NCBI GenBank assembly: GCA_016946835.1
Contig: JACVTC010000030.1
Location: 315,001 to 379,000 of the forward strand
Direction of reading: 5' to 3'
Origin: Neocallimastix lanati (nom. inval.)
Taxonomy: Eukaryota > Neocallimastigomycota > Neocallimastigomycetes > Neocallimastigales > Neocallimastigaceae
Length of the DNA: 64,000 nt
Positions 22,005 through 31,884 of this stretch are shown in pieces; the stretch's first letter is position 1; each line of letters begins with the position of its first letter. The translations under genes were made by a program, and so were the position numbers. Below the pieces are notes generated by a model. That model was not told the DNA's origin and did not search any database. It was given only the letters and a program-made list of their open reading frames with translations.

Positions 22005-22622
22005 TTATTGAACTTGAATAGTACGACGTTGATTCTTAGGTGGTTCAGCTTTAGGTATTATAACTTGTAATGTTCCATTCTCCATTTTAGCTTCAATCTT
22101 GTCAAGATCAGCCGTTTCAGGAATACTGAAAGATCTAGAGAATTTACCATATTCACATTCCATCTTACTAATTTTCATATTAGCTGCCTTTTTATATTTA
22201 TTTTCTCTTTCACCTGAAATTATTAAAATATTATCTTCAGATAATTCCATATGAATTTGTTCTTTAGTCATACCTGGTAAATCTAATTGAATGTAGTAGT
22301 TTTTATCATCTTCACAAAGATTATTCTTTGGACGAAAATCTACTAACTTATAGACATCTTTATCTAAAGCTTGAGATGATTGTCTTTTTGCAGCATTATT
22401 ATTTGACTTTTGATTTGATTTTTGAGAAGATTTAGCGGATTGAGGATTTGGATGATAAGCATAAGGAGGATAACCGAAGAAATAAGGATAACCAGAAACT
22501 AAAGGATTATTATAGTAATCGTTATCATCACTTTTATCACTTTTATTATCATCTAATACTGAATTATTTAAGATTGAGCGATCGCTTTCCTTAATTGGAT
22601 CATTTAAAAAGAATAAAGACAT
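22005..22622 (-). CDS. hsp20: small heat-shock protein Hsp20, copy 5
   Basis: 205 aa from the conserved ATG of MSLFF; the frame stays open 16 codons further upstream (to 22,670), but that extension lies in the A/T-rich leader and is absent from most copies, so the shorter start is chosen. Variant state (35/39/60/65/86/106/147/184): D N P S L D A T; it also has Asn131 (EDNILII). YYNNP and ENGTL are rare states shared with copies 6 and 9 respectively. It is divergent from copy 6, with 3.0 kb between their starts. Confidence 0.97.
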   Translation of the reverse strand: MSLFFLNDPIKESDRSILNNSVLDDNKSDKSDDNDYYNNPLVSGYPYFFGYPPYAYHPNPQSAKSSQKSNQKSNNNAAKRQSSQALDKDVYKLVDFRPKNNLCEDDKNYYIQLDLPGMTKEQIHMELSEDNILIISGERENKYKKAANMKISKMECEYGKFSRSFSIPETADLDKIEAKMENGTLQVIIPKAEPPKNQRRTIQVQ

Positions 22623-22775
22623 TTTGAATATATATTTAATTTTATTTTTTTTTCTTATATTATTTGACAATTATATGCTTTTTTTTTTTTTTTTTTTTTT
22701 TTTTTGATTTTTTTATATTTCTTTTTATGTTTTAATATATAACTTTTTTCGATTTTATTTAATTTTTTATAAACG

Positions 22776-23120
22776 CTTTTATACTATTGTATAATAAATA
22801 TTTTAAATAATTATTTATATTTAAAAATTGATGAATTTAAAAAATTTTAAACTGATTTTTTTGTCATATTTATATTTTTTTTAAATAATAAAAAAAATAA
22901 AAAAAAAAATAAAAAATAATGAATTATTAATGCTTAGTAAAATAAATTTTAATAATAATAATAAATATTAAAATTTACCCTAAAATATTAATAATTATTT
23001 TTAATATTAATAATTAATTTATTAAGAAATTCAAGAGAAAAAGGAATAATAGAAGAAACATTTTGTGGAAAAATAAAGAAAATATTTTTTATTATTAAAA
23101 TAATGTAGAAAATAGTAGAA
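22776..23120 (-). promoter_or_regulatory. upstream module of Hsp20 copy 5
   Basis: TATAAAAG plus CG at 22,776-22,783 (minus strand), about 154 bp from the ATG. The HSE-like element at 23,108-23,120 reads TTCTACTATTTTC, with a weaker middle unit than the other copies. The middle conserved block (GATATAAAGAATTTCC in others) is eroded here. Confidence 0.45.
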
Positions 23121-23444
23121 AAAAAAAAATAATAAATATATAAATAAATAAATTAATAAATAAATAAATGTATAATATATTTAATAATAATAATACATAA
23201 TACATTAAATAATAGTAATACGTAATATATTAATACATTATTTTTTTCAGTTTTTAAATTTATATTTTAATAAATTAAATAATTCTAAAAAGTTATACAT
23301 ATAATAAATTTTTTTATTTATTAAATTTCAAAATAGTTATATTACAGATATTAGTTAATTTATTTGTTTAATTATTGAATTTTATATTTATTATACAATT
23401 ATACTTAATAATAATTATTAAAAAATTATGAATAATTTATATTC
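23121..23444. other. spacer between divergent copies 5 and 6, part 1
   Basis: AATA arrays, ATACATAATACATTAAATAA-like block at about 23,196-23,235, then A/T-rich sequence with no gene. Confidence 0.55.
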
Positions 23445-23700
23445 CACAAGAACTACCATTGTTATGAGAGTCGACGTCGAAGAGATAAGGTGAAGAAAAA
23501 ATTGTGATACAAATTCGAATGATAATTTTTATCCACATTGAATTATCATTGATAAATGAGAAGATTTAGAAGCCATTTCGTCCAAAAAACTAATATCGAA
23601 TTTTTAATATTAAAGTAAAAAATTTCTTATATATATATATTTTTTAATAAATATTATTAAATGAAGATTATTCTTAATCTAAAAAAAAAAAAAAAAAAAA
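23445..23700 (+). repeat. dispersed degenerate repeat, copy B
   Basis: Counterpart of 12,090-12,345 (see that entry), ending in the same ATTATTAAATGAAG plus TTCTTAATCT plus poly(A) arrangement. Here the poly(A) is followed directly by a LINE C-terminus, so both may be parts of one larger duplicated unit. Confidence 0.6.
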
Positions 23701-23846
23701 AAAATTATAATAATATTAATATTAATAATTCTATATGGAGCTCTAACGCTGAAAATGCTGTAAGACAGGCTAGCAGAGCCAATGTCTCTGAAGGAGAAGA
23801 CCATAATTTCTTTCAGATAGTCAATTCAAACCCTAATCCGGAATAA
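23701..23846 (+). pseudogene. LINE ORF C-terminal remnant
   Basis: SNAENAVRQASRANVSEGED then HNFFQIVNSNPNPE, ending at TAA 23,846, matches the C-terminus VNAEETVRQASRASATNEDH of the LINE at 17,134. Only the last roughly 40 residues remain. The following sequence (CATATGAACTTTTTTCTG, ACACTTTATTTTGAATATTA) is shared with 35,860-35,990, where the same coding end also precedes it. Confidence 0.75.
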
Positions 23847-24343
23847 GTAATTTGGAGATTAGGTTCGTTGCATATGAACTTTTTTCTGAATTTATTTATA
23901 CACTTTATTTTGAATATTACTTTTTATTTCACATTATTATTTAAAATATTATTATGTTCAAATTGGACAAATAATATTTATTTTTAAATATATTTTTTTA
24001 AAAAAAAAAAAATTCACTTATTTAAAAAATGAATAAATCAATAAAGATTAAAGTTCGCAATAATTGCGGCTATAAAAAAAATAATTCTATATATATATTA
24101 TTTTAAATTAAAAAAAAATAATATAATTAAAATTTTATTTCTAGTTACACATTTACTTCACATTACTATTTAAAAAATTATTACACTTTGCACAAATAAT
24201 ATTTTTTTTTTATTAATTTTGTGTTTTTTTAATAAATTATAAAAATATACATTAAATTAATAAATAAATATATATTTAATGTATTTAATGTTAAAGTTCT
24301 CAATAATTTCGAATATAAAAAAAAATATTATATTTATATTTTA

Positions 24344-24374
<31 letters not shown>

Positions 24375-24403
24375 TATTATACTTTTAATGAATTTCTCAT
24401 AAT
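23847..24403. other. spacer between copies 5 and 6, part 2
   Basis: Spacer module CTGAATTTATTTATACACTT and GGACAAATAATATT, an approximate internal duplication (CAATAATT(G/T)CG(G/A)(C/A)TATAAAAA at about 24,055 and 24,300), and ATT/TTTA arrays. No gene. Confidence 0.6.
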
Positions 24404-24575
24404 GACAATTTATTTTGGTATATTATTTCCTTCGTTGATTTAACCTTTTCACCAGAAATTCTCAAAGTATTAATTTCATTTAAATTTTTTCTTTGGTCAT
24501 TTCAAATAAATCTAATGAAATATAATAGTTTTTTACATTACCACGGTAGAAATTTAACCAGAAATTAATAAAGTA
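24404..24575 (-). pseudogene. Hsp20 relic (minus strand)
   Basis: Read on the minus strand: VKNYYISLDLFEMTKEKI-like segment (compare KNYYIQLDLPGMTKEQIHME) followed by NTLRISGEKVKSTKE (compare SILIISGERENKYKK). Frameshifts and stops interrupt it. It retains the LDLxxMTKE portion that the other relics have lost. It is antisense to copy 6 and upstream of it. Confidence 0.75.
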
Positions 24576-25096
24576 AAAGAAACTTTAGTCAAATATATTA
24601 AATAATTTATTTCTTTATACATTTGAATTTAAATTTTTATTCGAGTTTTATATATGTAATTGTAAATCCAAAGGGTGTGAAGATAAAAGGAATAAATAAA
24701 TTATTTCCTTTAGTTTCATTCATTAGTTAATTGAAAAATATATATATATAAATGAAGTTTTAATTATTATTTATATTTAACTTTTTGCTTTCTCTTTTAA
24801 AAATTACATATTATATAATTACATATTATATTTTAGTTGTTAAAAATTTTTAATAATGATATATTTAAAATATTAATCATTAAATTACTAATAATATTTG
24901 TTATTTATTATTATTTTAAATGTTTTATTATGGAATAATTTAATTATTTTATAATTAAAAATATAAATCTAAAAACTGAAAATACATAATGTAATATATA
25001 TTATTGTTATTTAATGTATTACGTATTTATTTATTTGTTTGTTTATTTGTTTGTTTGTTTGTTTATATATTTATTTATTTATTTATTTATTTATTT
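24576..25096. other. relic 5' region and distal upstream region of copy 6
   Basis: Contains TTTCATTCATTAGTTAATTGA, shared with the 5' ends of relics at 27,240 and 29,900. Then TTATTTAATGTATTACGTATTTA (about 25,008-25,030) and a TTTG/TTTA tetramer array. Open frames here encode only FVYLFVCLF-type repeats. Confidence 0.6.
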
Positions 25097-25440
25097 TTCT
25101 ATAATTTTCTACATTATTTTAATAATAAAATTATTTTCTTTATTTTTCCACAAAAATCTTCTATTATTCTTTTTGTCTTCTGTAATTCTAAATAATTTTT
25201 AATATCATTATTAATTAAATTTATCAGCTTTAATAAATATTATTTATTAATATTTTTATTAATAAAAGGAAATTTTTTATATCAAAATTTAATTTACCAA
25301 ACATTAATAATTTTTTTTATATTGTTTTTTATTTTAAAAAAAATATAAATAAGACAAAAAATTCAGTTTAAATTTTTTTAATTCATCAAATTTTAAATAT
25401 AAAAATTATTTAAAATATTTATTATACAATAGTATAAAAG
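25097..25440 (+). promoter_or_regulatory. upstream module of Hsp20 copy 6
   Basis: HSE-like TTCTATAATTTTC at 25,097-25,109. Conserved GGAAATTTTTTATATCAAAA block at about 25,268-25,290. TATAAAAGCGTTTA with TATAAAAG at 25,433-25,440, about 173 bp before the ATG. Confidence 0.5.
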
Positions 25441-25612
25441 CGTTTATTAAATATAAAATAAAATCAAAAAGATTATATAATAAACATAAAAAGAAATATA
25501 AAAAAATATAATATAAAAGAAATATAAAATAAAAATATAAATATATTATAAATAAATAATACAAGAAAAAAATAAATAATAAAAAATAAAAAAAATATAA
25601 TTTAAATTCAAA

Positions 25613-26230
25613 ATGTCTTTATTCTTTTTAAATGATCCAATTAAGGAAAGCGATCGCTCAATCTTAAATAATTCAGTATTAGATGATAATAAAAGTGATA
25701 AAAGTGATGATAACGATTACTATAATAATCCTTTAGTTTCTGGTTATCCATATTTCTTTGGTTATCCTCCTTATGCTTATCATCCAAATCCTCAATCGGC
25801 TAAACCTTCTCAAAAAACATCTCAGAAGTCAAATAATAATGCTGCAAAAAGACAATCATCTCAGGCTTTCGATAAAGATGTCTATAAGTTAGTAGATTTT
25901 CGTCCAAAGAATAATCTTTGTGAAGATGATAAAAATTACTATATTCAATTAGATTTACCAGGTATGACTAAAGAACAAATTCATATGGAATTATCTGAAG
26001 ATAGTATTTTAATAATTTCAGGTGAAAGAGAAAATAAATATAAAAAGGCACCTAATATGAAAATTAGTAAGATGGAATGTGAATATGGTAAATTCTCTAG
26101 ATCTTTCAGTATTCCTGAAACGGCTGATCTTGACAAGATTGAAGCTAAAATGGAGAATGGATCATTACAAGTTATAATACCTAAAGCTGAACCACCTAAG
26201 AATCAACGTCGTACTATTCAAGTTCAATAA
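25613..26230 (+). CDS. hsp20: small heat-shock protein Hsp20, copy 6
   Basis: 205 aa, intact; first of four same-strand copies on plus. Variant state (35/39/60/65/86/106/147/184): D N P P F D P S; linker KPSQKTSQKSNNNAA, almost the same as copy 7. YYNNP is shared only with copy 5, the neighbour on the opposite strand, across the divergent junction. 3' flank: TGTAAATA at 26,388-26,395. Its ATG context is TTCAAAATGTC, as in the other copies. Confidence 0.98.
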   Translation: MSLFFLNDPIKESDRSILNNSVLDDNKSDKSDDNDYYNNPLVSGYPYFFGYPPYAYHPNPQSAKPSQKTSQKSNNNAAKRQSSQAFDKDVYKLVDFRPKNNLCEDDKNYYIQLDLPGMTKEQIHMELSEDSILIISGERENKYKKAPNMKISKMECEYGKFSRSFSIPETADLDKIEAKMENGSLQVIIPKAEPPKNQRRTIQVQ

Positions 26231-26884
26231 ATATAATTGATTATTAACAATTTATTTAATGAATTTGAATATTTTTAATATTAATTATTAAATCATAAAA
26301 ATAATGATTTATAAATATACCACTATCAATTTATTATTTAATATATTATTATAAAAAAATTTAGATTAATAATTTATTTATTTTGCATGTAAATAGAAAA
26401 ACAATAAAAAAAAAATAAAAATAAAAATAAAAAATAATTTAAAAAAAAAAAAAAGATATAAACTTTTGTGTAAAATTTGAGTATTTTTTAATAAATATTT
26501 AAATTTATTATTAGTTATATTTAAATTTTATTTTTTTTTCTTTCTTTCGTTTTTTTTTTTAAAAAAAAATATATATATATATATAGATATATATAAATTT
26601 ATTTATTTTACTTTAAAATAATTATATTATAGATATTAATTTATTAGTTTAATTATTGATTTTTATATATTTATATAATTACACTTTAACTATAATTATT
26701 AATGATATTAATTATAATAAATTTATATATATATTATATGAAATAATATGGAAATATAAATTTTATATTTTAAAATAAATTGTTAAATTTTATTTTTTTT
26801 TTTTTTTTCTATTATATATACATTTTATTATAATTATTATTAAATATTTGATTAAATTATATATGATATATATTATAATAACTA
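26231..26884. other. 3' flank of copy 6
   Basis: Unit sequence shared with the other 3' flanks up to about 26,520 (ACCACTATCAATTTATTATT, TTTGCATGTAAATAGAAAA, TTTGAGTATTTTTTAATAAA), then poly(T), AT dinucleotides and A/T-rich DNA. Confidence 0.6.
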
Positions 26885-27120
26885 CAATTAACTACTAATA
26901 CTTCATTTACTATTTGGGCTTCAACATGTATTGATAATTCATTTTAGTAAATTTAAATTCATTCATTGATTTAATACTTTAACCGGAAATACCCAAAGTG
27001 TTAAAGTGTTAATTCCATTTGAAAAATATATTATAATATTTCTTCTCACATTTATAATGATAGAATTTTGGACGAAAATCATTTAGTTAATAGCCACTTT
27101 TTTCAGAAAGACGTTACAAA
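26885..27120 (-). pseudogene. Hsp20 relic between copies 6 and 7
   Basis: Minus strand: NDFRPKFYHYKCEKKYYNI (compare VDFRPKNNLCEDDKNYYIQ), a TLGISG segment (compare LIISGE), and HVEAQIVNEVLVVN (compare KIEAKMENGSLQVI). Several stops. It is convergent with copy 6 and divergent from copy 7. A further NESNNDDLFNHF-like piece up to about 27,270 may be its acidic N-terminal arm. Confidence 0.82.
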
Positions 27121-27629
27121 ATATTTTTTTTTTACATTAGAATTAAAATTTTAATCTGAATTTATGACATTCTTTGAATGATTGAAATATCAAATATGAA
27201 TAAAGAAGATGAAATGATTAAATAAATCATCATTATTACTTTCATTCATTAGCTAATTGAATAAAAAATAAAAAAAAAAACATTTTAATTATTATTTATT
27301 TATAACTTCTTAATTATTATTTATTTATAACTTTATCTTTTAAAAATAACATATTATATATTTTAGTTAATTAAAAGTTTTTAATAATGATATGTCTAAA
27401 ATCTAAATCTTTTAATTAATAATATTTGTTATTTATATTTATTTTAAATATTTTATTATGGAATAATTAAATTATGTTAAAAATTGCATAATTACTTTTT
27501 ATAGTAACTTTATTAATTAAAAATTATTTTAATAATAATTTTAAAATATATAAATCTGAAAAATGAAAAATAATAATGTATTAATTTATTACTTATTACA
27601 ATTATTTAATGTATTATGTATATTTATTT
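27121..27629. other. spacer upstream of copy 7
   Basis: Contains TTTCATTCATTAGCTAATTG, a near-duplicate TTAATTATTATTTATTTATA pair, and the TATTTAATGTATTATGTATA block at about 27,603-27,622. Closely parallels 29,776-30,275. No gene. Confidence 0.6.
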
Positions 27630-28000
27630 TTCTACAATATTCTACATTATTTTGATAATAAAATTATTTTCTTTATTATTCTATAAAATTTTTCTTTTAT
27701 TATCCTTTTTTTCTTTAATTTCTTTATAATTAATAATAATATTAAAAATAATTATAAATATTTTGATATAAATTTAATAAATATCATTTATTAATATTTA
27801 TTATTAATAAAAGGAAATTCTTTATATCAAAATTTAATTTACCAAGAATTAATAATTCATTATTTCTTATTTTTTTTTTGTTATTATATAAAAAAAAATA
27901 TATAAATATGACAAAAAAATCAGTTTAAATTTTTTAAATTCAATAATTTTTAAATATAAATAATTATTTAAAATATTTATTATACAATTGATTAAAAGCG
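27630..28000 (+). promoter_or_regulatory. upstream module of Hsp20 copy 7 (TATA box altered)
   Basis: TTCTACAATATTC at 27,630-27,642. GGAAATTCTTTATATCAAAA at about 27,813. At the TATA position the sequence reads GATTAAAAGCGTTTA (about 27,990-28,003) instead of GTATAAAAGCGTTTA, so the TATAAA core is lost although AAAAGCG is kept. Confidence 0.45.
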
Positions 28001-28135
28001 TTTATAAAAAATTAAATAAAATCAAGAAAGTTATATATTAAAACATAAAAAGAAAAAAAAAAAAAAATAAATAATAATAAATAAAGCATATAATTATTAA
28101 TTAATACAAGAAAAAAAATAAAATTTAAATTCAAA

Positions 28136-28753
28136 ATGTCTTTATTCTTTTTAAATGATCCAATTAAGGAAAGCGATCGCTCAATCTTAAATAATTCAGT
28201 ATTAGATGATAATAAAAGTGATAAAAGTGATGATAATGAATATTATAATCATCCTTTAGTTTCTGGTTATCCTTATTTCTTCGGTTATCCTCCTTATGCT
28301 TATCATCCAAATCCTCAATCGGCTAAACCTTCTCAAAAAACATCTCAGAAGTCAAATAATAATGTTGCAAAAAGACAATCATCTCAGGCTTTCGATAAAG
28401 ATGTCTATAAGTTAGTAGATTTCCGTCCAAAGAATAATCTTTGTGAAGATGATAAAAATTACTATATTCAATTAGATTTACCAGGTATGACTAAAGAACA
28501 AATTCATATGGAATTATCTGAAGATAGTATTTTAATTATTTCAGGTGAAAGAGAAAATAAATATAAAAAGGCAGCTAATATGAAAATTAGTAAGATGGAA
28601 TGTGAATATGGTAAATTCTCTAGATCTTTCAGTATTCCTGAAACGGCTGATCTTGACAAGATTGAAGCTAAAATGGAGAATGGATCATTACAAGTTATAA
28701 TACCTAAAGCTGAACCACCTAAGAATCAACGTCGTACTATTCAAGTTCAATAA
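28136..28753 (+). CDS. hsp20: small heat-shock protein Hsp20, copy 7
   Basis: 205 aa, intact. Variant state (35/39/60/65/86/106/147/184): E H P P F D A S; linker KPSQKTSQKSNNNVA with a unique Val. Its 5' half carries the EYYNHP and PYFFGYP state of copy 8 while its linker matches copy 6, again a mixed haplotype. TGTAAATA at 28,910-28,917 downstream. Expression may be affected by the missing TATA core (inference). Confidence 0.98.
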   Translation: MSLFFLNDPIKESDRSILNNSVLDDNKSDKSDDNEYYNHPLVSGYPYFFGYPPYAYHPNPQSAKPSQKTSQKSNNNVAKRQSSQAFDKDVYKLVDFRPKNNLCEDDKNYYIQLDLPGMTKEQIHMELSEDSILIISGERENKYKKAANMKISKMECEYGKFSRSFSIPETADLDKIEAKMENGSLQVIIPKAEPPKNQRRTIQVQ

Positions 28754-29063
28754 ATATAATTGATTATTAACAATTTATTTAATGAATTTGAATATTTTTA
28801 ATATTAATTATTAAATCATAAAAATAATGATTTATAAATATACCACTATCAATTTATTATTTAATATATTATAAAAAAAAAATTAGATTAATAATTTATT
28901 TATTTTGCATGTAAATAGAAAATCAATAAAAAAAAAAAAAATAAAATAAAAATAAAAAATAATTAAAAAAAAAAAAAGATATAAAATTTTGTATAAAATT
29001 TGAGTATTTTTTAATAAATATTTTAATTTATTATTAGTTTTATTTAAATTTTATTTTTCTTTT

Positions 29064-29119
<56 letters not shown>

Positions 29120-29547
29120 TATATATATATATATATTTATTTACTTTAATTAATTTATTAGTTTAATTATTGATTTTTATATTTTTTATATAATTAAGTT
29201 TTGATAACTATTGTTAATAATTAATAATAATTTTAATAATAATAAATTTATTATTATTTCAAAATAAAAATTAAAATGGGAATAGAAATTTTATAATTTA
29301 AAATAATATTATCTATTTTAAAGATGCATGTTATGTTATATATTATATATTAGTTAATTTATTAGTTTAATTATTGATTTTTATATTTTTTATATAATTA
29401 CTCTATAATTACAATATAAGAATTAATATGGAAATAAAAATTTTATATTTAAAGTAAATCGTTAAATTTTATTATTTTTATATTATATATATTTTATTAC
29501 AATTATTATAAAGTATTTGAATAAATCATATTTTATGTATATATTAT
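28754..29547. other. 3' flank of copy 7 with long poly(T)
   Basis: Unit sequence to about 29,050, then a poly(T) run of about 50 ending at 29,114, AT dinucleotides, and two partly duplicated stretches (AGTTTAATTATTGATTTTTA near 29,158 and 29,361). No gene. Confidence 0.6.
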
Positions 29548-29775
29548 AATAACTACTAATACTTCATTTACTATTTTGGCCTCAACATGTTTTTGAAAAT
29601 TCATTTTAGTATATTTAAATTCATTCATTAATTTAACCCTTTCATAGGAAATACCCAAAGCGTTAAAGATTTAATTCCATTTGGAAAATATATTATAATA
29701 TTTCTTCTCATATTCATAATAATTGTATTTTGGACAAAAATCATTTAGTTAATGGTCATTTTTTTCAAAAAGACG
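29548..29775 (-). pseudogene. Hsp20 relic between copies 7 and 8
   Basis: Close relative of the relic at 26,885: minus-strand NDFCPKYNYYEYEKKYYNI-type start, a GISYERVKLMNEFKYTKMNF-type middle and a (H)VEAKIVNEVLVV end, with stops. The pair 26,885/29,548 shows that relic and functional gene were duplicated together. Confidence 0.8.
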
Positions 29776-30275
29776 TTACAAAGTATTTTTTTTACATTAG
29801 CATTAAAATTTTAATCCGAATTTATAACATTCTTTGAATGAGACTGAAATATCAAATATGAATAAAGATGAAATGATTAAATAAATCATCATTATTACTT
29901 TCATTCATAAGCTAATTGAATAAAAATTAAAAAAACCATTTTAATTATTTATTTATAACTTCTTAATTATTATTAATTACTTTATCTTTTAAAAATAACA
30001 TATTATATATTTTAGTTAATTAAATGTTTTTAATAATGATATATCTAAAATCTAAATCTTTTAATTAATAATATGTTATTTATATTTATTTTAAATATTT
30101 TATTATGGAATAATTAAATTATGTTAAAAATTGCATAATTACTTTTTATAGTAACTTTATTAATTAAAAATTATTTTAATAATAATTTTAAAATATATAA
30201 ATATGAAAAATGAGAATAATAATGTATTAATTTATTACGTATTACAATTATTTAATGTATTATGTATATTTATTT
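29776..30275. other. spacer upstream of copy 8
   Basis: Parallels 27,121-27,629, including TTTCATTCATAAGCTAATTG and TTAATTTATTACGTATTACA. No gene. Confidence 0.6.
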
Positions 30276-30477
30276 TTCTACAATTTTCTATATTATTTTG
30301 ATAATAAAATTTTTTTCTTTATTTTTCCACAAAATTTTCTTCTATCATTTCTTTTTTTCTTTAATTTCTTTATAATTAATAATAATATTAAAAATAATTA
30401 TAAATATTTTGATATAAATTTAATAAATATTATTTATTAATATTTATTATTAATAAAAGGAAATTCCTTATATCAAA

Positions 30478-30933
30478 TTTAATTTATCAAGCGCCATGTT
30501 GGTCCAGTCGGTTAGGACGATACAGGTCACTGTAGAGGGCGGGGTTCGAATCCTCGGCATGGCACCAAATAATCGGATGAGGTTTCTATCCTGGGATATC
30601 ATGAGACCACACGTGATGTCCATAAGGCTTTCCCTCAGATGATTATTTCACCCAACCCTGATACTACGCTTTGAATTGAAGCATAGACCTTGATGATTGT
30701 AAAATTTCCAATCGCCAATGATTACACCCACTAGGGAGGAGTTAATGGTTCCGTTCTGATGCTCGTGGTCATTAGAGATATATGTAGGAACGTTAGGAAT
30801 GCATCTCCGGGCAGTGTGTAACGACGATTGAGAGCGGCGAAGCTGATACAGTATGCCAATAACTCATCACCTTACAGTTAATTAATAACTGTATGGCCAT
30901 ATGGGAGATGGGTACCCATATGTGCAAGTCTAT

Positions 30934-30970
<37 letters not shown>

Positions 30971-30976
30971 TCAAGC
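30478..30976 (+). mobile_element. tRNA-derived SINE, poly(T)-tailed, with 15-bp target duplication
   Basis: The body 30,493-30,961 lies between perfect direct repeats TTTAATTTATCAAGC (30,478-30,492 and 30,962-30,976). Its head is tRNA-like (separate entry); a roughly 370 bp unrelated body follows, including CCCACTAGGGAGGAGTTAAT and GGAGATGGGTACCCATATGT, and it ends in about 27 T. Orthologous sequence without the insert is seen upstream of copies 6, 7 and 9. The tail is poly(T) on the tRNA strand, not poly(A), and does not match the local LINE tail GCTGCCGTT. The 61-codon open frame on its minus strand is chance. A decayed second copy lies at 35,018-35,320. Confidence 0.9.
30493..30567 (+). 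tRNA. tRNA-like SINE head with internal Pol III promoter and encoded CCA
   Basis: A 7-bp acceptor stem GCCATGT/GCATGGC, D-stem GTCC/GGAC, box A TGGTCCAGTCG (fits TRGYNNARNNG), box B GGTTCGAATCC, a 5-bp T-stem CGGGG/CCTCG, discriminator A and then CCA at 30,565-30,567. The anticodon arm is abnormal: TACAG-GTCA-CTGTA gives a 4-base loop, so the anticodon cannot be assigned and it is unlikely to be a working tRNA. A genomically encoded CCA is not expected for a eukaryotic nuclear tRNA gene and points to descent from a mature, CCA-bearing tRNA. Confidence 0.75.
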
Positions 30977-31266
30977 ATTAATAATTCATTTTTTTTTTAT
31001 TTTTTTTTTTATTTTTTTTATTATTTAAAAAAAATATAAATATGACAAAAAAATCAGTTTAAAATTTTTTAAATTCATTAATTTTTAAAAATAAATAATT
31101 ATTTAAAATATTTATTATATAATTGTATAAAAGCTTTTATAAAAAATTAAATAAAATAAAAAAAAGTTATATATTAAAACATAAAAAGAAACAAAAAAAA
31201 AAAAAAAAAAACATAATTAATAAATAATATAAAAAAAAAAAAAATAAAATTAAATATATATTCAAA

Positions 31267-31884
31267 ATGTCTTTATTCTTTTTAAATGATCCAATTAAGG
31301 AAAGCGATCGCTCGATCTTAAATAATTCAGTATTAGATGATAATAAAAGTGATAAAAGTGATGATAATGAATATTATAATCATCCTTTAGTTTCTGGTTA
31401 TCCTTATTTCTTTGGTTATCCTCCTTATGCTTATCATCCAAATTCTCAATCCGCTAAACCTTCTCAAAAAACATCTCAAAAGTCAAATAATAATACTGCA
31501 AAAAGACAATCATCTCAGGCTTTAGATAAAGATGTCTATAAGTTAGTAGATTTCCGTCCAAAGAATAATCTTTGTGAAGATGATAAAAACTACTATATTC
31601 AATTAGATTTACCAGGTATGACTAAAGAACAAATTCATATGGAATTATCTGAAGATAGTATTTTAATAATTTCAGGTGAAAGAGAAAATAAATATAAAAA
31701 GGCAGCTAATATGAAAATTAGTAAGATGGAATGTGAATATGGTAAATTCTCTAGATCTTTCAGTATTCCTGAAACGGCTGATCTTGACAAGATTGAAGCT
31801 AAAATGGAGAATGGATCATTACAAGTTATAATACCTAAAGCTGAACCACCTAAGAATCAACGTCGTACTATTCAAGTTCAATAA
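31267..31884 (+). CDS. hsp20: small heat-shock protein Hsp20, copy 8
   Basis: 205 aa, intact. Variant state (35/39/60/65/86/106/147/184): E H S P L D A S; linker KPSQKTSQKSNNNTA. Codon 16 reads TCG in GCGATCGCTCGATC, keeping the GCGATCGC octamer. Downstream TGTAAATA at 32,039-32,046. The SINE sits 306 bp upstream of the ATG, the only copy with such an insertion in its upstream module. Confidence 0.98.
   Translation: MSLFFLNDPIKESDRSILNNSVLDDNKSDKSDDNEYYNHPLVSGYPYFFGYPPYAYHPNSQSAKPSQKTSQKSNNNTAKRQSSQALDKDVYKLVDFRPKNNLCEDDKNYYIQLDLPGMTKEQIHMELSEDSILIISGERENKYKKAANMKISKMECEYGKFSRSFSIPETADLDKIEAKMENGSLQVIIPKAEPPKNQRRTIQVQ

Larger units (their letters stand above)
30276..31133 (+). promoter_or_regulatory. 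upstream module of Hsp20 copy 8, split by a SINE
   Basis: TTCTACAATTTTC at 30,276-30,288. GGAAATTCCTTATATCAAAT at about 30,460, immediately followed by the SINE at 30,493-30,961. TATAAAAG at 31,126-31,133, about 134 bp before the ATG. The insertion moves the HSE-like element from about 500 to about 980 bp upstream. Confidence 0.5.

Noticed and set aside
22623-22670. N-terminal extension of Hsp20 copy 5 (and the similar one at 33,879-33,929 of copy 9)
   Set aside because: The extension is Lys/Asn/Ile-rich leader sequence, absent in the other copies, and upstream of the conserved MSLFF start.
30493-30567. A functional tRNA gene
   Set aside because: The anticodon arm folds with a 4-base loop, CCA is encoded, and the sequence is the head of a longer element bounded by target duplications.
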